Part shown: piece after piece, positions 61,697-64,000 of the stretch
Layout of the letters: each line of letters starts with the position of its first letter
Numbering within the stretch: the stretch's first letter is position 1
From: HGM12587 sp945786935
Lineage (GTDB): Bacteria; Bacillota; Clostridia; Lachnospirales; Lachnospiraceae
NCBI GenBank assembly: GCA_945786935.1
Contig: CALZFY010000003.1
Span: 1-64,000 of the forward strand
DNA length: 64,000 nucleotides
Reading direction: 5' to 3'
Program-made: the position numbers and the translations under genes
The notes under the pieces: generated by a model
The model's database searches: none
Seen by the model: the letters and a program-made list of their open reading frames with translations, nothing else
What the model was told of the DNA's origin: nothing

Positions 61697-64000
61697 ATGA
61701 TTAAAAGAGCAAGTAAGAAAAATAAATTTAAGGATAAAATTATCATAATATATATATTTTTTTTAATCACTAGTGTTTTTCTACTTTGTGATAAACCAAA
61801 TATTTTTATTTATATATATAATCTGGGGATTGGAGGTTATTATTTAGGGAGTGTTATTTGTGAAGATTATTTGATATATGCTTCCTTTTTTTATAATGTA
61901 GTTTTATTTGCAGTAGGTAATTTATGTATTATACGTTGTTGTTCGTTATTAGATGATTTACTAAAAAAACATTTCAGTCATATAGTGCTTGGTGTGCTTT
62001 TTTTGATGCTTTTAATATTTGCAAGGAACTCTTTGAATCATGCTATTTTGCTGTTGATGGGTAGTGGTCTACTTATGAGATCTCTTTATATTGAAATGAA
62101 AGTTAGTCAAAAAAACGTCATGATAATGATATTCGCTCTATTGATTACATGTATTATGATTGTTGTTACAGGTTTCTCTCCAAAACAATACATAGGAAAG
62201 TTGGATTATTTTATTGCAGATCAAAACAATATTAACGAAATATTCTTGAGCTATAAAGAAGGAGAGAGTTATAAGAGAGTTGGTACATCAACAGAAAGTA
62301 ATAATTTCGTATTTAAAATAGAAACGGGTTTTTTAAATTCAGAAGAGAGTGTCTTTTCTGTAACACAAAAGAGTGATTTGCAGGAAAATACAAAAATTGA
62401 ACTTGTTGGATTCAAACTATATAGGGATGATTTTTTAATTAGCAGTATCCCTGGATCTACACTGATGTCTTGGTGTAATAGTGTTATAAATTTGGACTAT
62501 GAGATAGTTAACACTGGTTCAACGATGTTAAATTGGTCAGAGGGTACTTATGCTCAAATTTATTTTAAAAATTCTCTTACAAAGTGGATGAAGCATTCAA
62601 TGCAGATGGATTTTACTTGGGCTCTGCATGCAATCAGTTTTTTGATGGTTTTAGTAATAAGCCAAACAGGATTAAGGTGGTTGTTTTACAAGTATAAACT
62701 AAAACTAGATGTTAAAAGAAATTATATTATTCTGTATTGTAGTTTATTATTGTACGTATCAGTAACAGAAGTTTTGTCAATAGATAGTTTGGATTGCATA
62801 ATGCCCATAGCATTTATAGTGAATGTTTTTTTGTCATTCTTTATTAATTTGATTATTTTCTCACTACTTAATATCCAAATAACAGTTTTTATTACGGGTA
62901 TGTTTTTTACAATTGTTGGGATTGCAAATTATTACACACTCATGTATAGAGGGTACCCTATTCTTCCATGGGATGTTTATGCAATAAATACAGCACTTAG
63001 TGTGTCTGGCAATTATGATATTTATATTACTTGGGAAATGTTTTGGAAATTGTTTATTATAACAATTCCTATTTGGGCTTATATTGATGTCCACAAAAAT
63101 ATAAACAATGATATTTCGAGAAGACATTGGAAAGAACGAGGGATTACTATACTGATTGGAATAGTGAGTATATTTCTTATAATGAAATCAGAGTTTCTTC
63201 AGAAAATTGGAATTCAAGAAAATGTTTACAATCAGAAAACTAATTATGCTGAAAATGGCTGGATTCTATCTTCTATGCTGAATATGAGATATATTTTCGT
63301 AGAAAAACCACAACATTTTTCGGAAAGGAGAGTTCAAGAGATACTTAACCAGTATGAAACCCAAAATGAAACAAATATTATAGAAGACATCCCAAATATT
63401 GTAATTATTTTAAATGAAAGTTTTGCCGATTTGCAGTCACTCTATTTGATCGAGACAAATGAGGAGGTAACACCTTTTATAAATAGCCTAACAGGATGTG
63501 ACGTTGAAAAAGGAACTTGTTATGTTTCACAAATGGGAGGTGGAACCTGCAATTCCGAATATGAGCTGTTAATGGGAAGCACAATGGCCTTTTTTCCGAG
63601 AGGATCAATTGTATTTCAGCAACATATGAATGGTGAGCAATATTCTCTCATTAATATTTTAAATGATGTCGGGTATAATACAATTGCTATGCACCCAATG
63701 CCTGGAAGCAACTGGAACCGTACAAAAGCATATCCTATGTTACAATTTAAAAATATGGTGTTTTATAATGATTTGTTGGGCAAAGAATTTATTCGTGAAT
63801 ACACTAGTGACAAATATTGTTATAAGTGGATTATAGATCAATTTAAAAATAAAACAGAAGATGAAAAACTCGCGATTTATACTCTAACTGTACAGAATCA
63901 TGGAGGTTTTAATTATGAAAATTATGATGGAAATATTACTATAAATAACCAAGATAATCATTTATGGAACCAATATCTTTCATTAGTGCATGAGTCGGAT
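61697..64000 (+). CDS. LTA-synthase-like sulfatase-fold phosphoglycerol transferase, 3' end outside window
   Basis: The frame is open from ATG 61697 (GAGGA upstream) to the window end, 768 codons. Four N-terminal membrane helices lie within about 15-165. A hydrophilic insert of roughly 140 residues follows (about 165-305), then more helices to about 490. The catalytic domain begins NIVIILNESFADLQSLY, with metal-ligand Glu574, and has SQMGGGTCNSEYELLMGS with Thr617, the expected phosphoglycerol-accepting residue. IYTLTVQNHGGFNYE follows before the end. The family moves glycerol phosphate from phosphatidylglycerol to a glycan or teichoic acid. The C-terminal part is missing from the window. Confidence 0.85.
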   Translation, partial: MIKRASKKNKFKDKIIIIYIFFLITSVFLLCDKPNIFIYIYNLGIGGYYLGSVICEDYLIYASFFYNVVLFAVGNLCIIRCCSLLDDLLKKHFSHIVLGVLFLMLLIFARNSLNHAILLLMGSGLLMRSLYIEMKVSQKNVMIMIFALLITCIMIVVTGFSPKQYIGKLDYFIADQNNINEIFLSYKEGESYKRVGTSTESNNFVFKIETGFLNSEESVFSVTQKSDLQENTKIELVGFKLYRDDFLISSIPGSTLMSWCNSVINLDYEIVNTGSTMLNWSEGTYAQIYFKNSLTKWMKHSMQMDFTWALHAISFLMVLVISQTGLRWLFYKYKLKLDVKRNYIILYCSLLLYVSVTEVLSIDSLDCIMPIAFIVNVFLSFFINLIIFSLLNIQITVFITGMFFTIVGIANYYTLMYRGYPILPWDVYAINTALSVSGNYDIYITWEMFWKLFIITIPIWAYIDVHKNINNDISRRHWKERGITILIGIVSIFLIMKSEFLQKIGIQENVYNQKTNYAENGWILSSMLNMRYIFVEKPQHFSERRVQEILNQYETQNETNIIEDIPNIVIILNESFADLQSLYLIETNEEVTPFINSLTGCDVEKGTCYVSQMGGGTCNSEYELLMGSTMAFFPRGSIVFQQHMNGEQYSLINILNDVGYNTIAMHPMPGSNWNRTKAYPMLQFKNMVFYNDLLGKEFIREYTSDKYCYKWIIDQFKNKTEDEKLAIYTLTVQNHGGFNYENYDGNITINNQDNHLWNQYLSLVHESD

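Noticed and set aside
1..64000. CRISPR arrays, tRNA/rRNA genes, insertion sequences and integrase sites
   Set aside because: I looked for regular repeats, transposase motifs and RNA gene signatures and saw none. The repeated similarities are paralogous transferase and exporter genes.

Overview
The window is a 64 kb block of surface-polysaccharide genes, all on the + strand, tightly packed and often overlapping. AT-rich coding sequence, strong AGGAGG-type ribosome binding sites and the mix of families (PglC-like and WbaP-like initiators, Wzx/Wzy, paired ABC exporters, an LTA-synthase-like enzyme) point to a low-GC Gram-positive, most likely a gut clostridium of the Lachnospiraceae type. The taxonomic call is an inference. 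I saw no rRNA, tRNA, CRISPR array, transposase or insertion sequence. The first gene (a Wzy-like polymerase) and the last (a sulfatase/LTA-synthase-like transferase) are cut by the window ends.

Layout. (A) 1-15166: a Wzx/Wzy-type locus. It holds a polymerase end, a bacillosamine-type sugar module (PglE-, PglC-, PglD- and PglF-like) that encloses an acyl carrier protein, an FkbH-like enzyme and a VOC protein, then UDP-HexNAcA genes (dehydrogenase and epimerase), glycosyltransferases, a DUF2334 protein and a flippase. (B) 15229-26152: membrane-heavy genes. Two GT-C-like transferases flank a GT2-GtrA fusion, followed by two acyltransferases, two GT-A enzymes, a polymerase/ligase fused to a GH97 N-terminal-like domain, and a lone GtrA. 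(C) 26233-38415: a more GC-rich block behind a good extended -10 promoter: rmlB, a membrane-anchored beta-propeller, rmlA, rmlC, an ABC exporter (Wzm/Wzt), a degenerate methyltransferase/kinase-like protein, a double GT2, a WbaP-like initiator and a WbuB-like transferase. (D) 38460-49860: a very AT-rich block with fucosyltransferase-like and other transferases, a VioA-like aminotransferase, a PLP decarboxylase-like enzyme with an ATP-grasp ligase, a gene remnant, a second flippase, an alpha-1,2-fucosyltransferase and a TupA-like ATP-grasp protein. (E) 49877-53290: the UDP-L-FucNAc trio CapE/CapG/CapF. (F) 53316-64000: GT2 enzymes, a second ABC exporter, a methyltransferase with a coiled-coil tail, a double GT2, and the LTA-synthase-like gene.

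How it works together. There are two different initiating phosphoglycosyltransferases, two flippases, two Wzy-like proteins and two complete ABC exporters with Wzt C-terminal domains, so the block probably builds more than one glycan or is a mosaic of several loci. Precursor routes visible here lead to a UDP-4-amino-trideoxy sugar (with a possible ACP-borne acyl group), UDP-GlcNAcA/GalNAcA, dTDP-4-keto-6-deoxyglucose and its amino derivative, and UDP-L-FucNAc. Rhamnose would need an RmlD, and GDP-fucose would need Gmd/Fcl; none of these is in the window. The most unusual items are the ACP/FkbH/VOC insert in the bacillosamine module, the polymerase-GH97N fusion, the methyltransferase/kinase protein that has lost its SAM-binding half, and the PLP decarboxylase/ATP-grasp pair beside an aminosugar transaminase.
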